In this document: one piece after another, positions 12,717-12,720 of the stretch | Numbering within the stretch: position 1 is the stretch's first letter | Layout of the letters: the number at the start of each line of letters is the position of its first letter | Source of the DNA: Bacteroidales bacterium | Lineage (GTDB): Bacteria > Bacteroidota > Bacteroidia > Bacteroidales > Muribaculaceae | Assembly (NCBI GenBank): GCA_030526455.1 | Contig: JAUNCU010000007.1 | Span: 1 to 12,720, forward strand | Direction: 5' to 3' | DNA: 12,720 bases | The notes under the pieces: model-generated | The model's input: the letters and a program-made list of their open reading frames with translations, nothing else | Told to the model about the DNA's origin: nothing | The model's database searches: none | Made by a program: the position numbers and the translations under genes

Positions 12717-12720
12717 CATA

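Overview
The window looks like a chromosomal segment from a fairly GC-rich member of the Bacteroidales. I lean towards a Prevotellaceae- or Muribaculaceae-like gut or oral organism, but this is inference. The reasons are the TAnnTTTG promoter elements found upstream of most transcription units, the A-rich leaders with few Shine-Dalgarno sites, an OMP_b-brl_3/carboxypeptidase-regulatory-like outer membrane receptor, a lipoprotein with C-G-G-S-D-E after its lipobox, and a pdxJ-exbB-exbD-tonB cluster that I recall as typical of the group.

Layout, left to right. Positions 1-361 hold no credible gene but are packed with small hairpins. A strong terminator (362-406) closes a minus-strand operon, read from right to left as pdxJ (pyridoxine 5'-phosphate synthase), exbB, exbD and tonB (3283 to 435). 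This is one vitamin B6 gene plus a complete Ton energising motor. A second terminator (3471-3528) separates it from a 988-residue TonB-dependent-receptor-like outer membrane protein (6515 to 3549), which has its own promoter. Upstream of that lies a 322-base spacer with three tandem 18-bp units, each carrying an 11-bp palindrome. Then comes a tight minus-strand pair, nadK (NAD kinase) and a YgjP/DUF45-type zinc metallopeptidase-like gene, four bases apart.

From 8614 to 10351 on the plus strand is a membrane-bound regulator: a signal/anchor-like N-terminus, TPR-like helices, a transmembrane helix, and two successive AraC-type DNA-binding domains. In this sequence it is split by a frame break at a run of six A (9460-9465). 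It faces a minus-strand lipoprotein gene (11166 to 10573) of unknown function. The convergent gap between them holds two striking hairpins that share a GGGGAC core. The window ends with serS (seryl-tRNA synthetase, 12656 to 11385) on the minus strand, with its terminator and promoter.

How the genes work together: ExbB-ExbD-TonB supply energy to outer membrane receptors, of which the adjacent 988-residue protein could be one. NadK, PdxJ and SerS are housekeeping enzymes. The TPR/AraC regulator and the lipoprotein are the accessory part. I see no CRISPR array, no transposase or phage gene, and no tRNA or rRNA gene. The items most worth a second look are the frame-broken double-AraC regulator, the 18-bp palindrome array, and the GGGGAC hairpins that resemble REP/RAYT-type elements.
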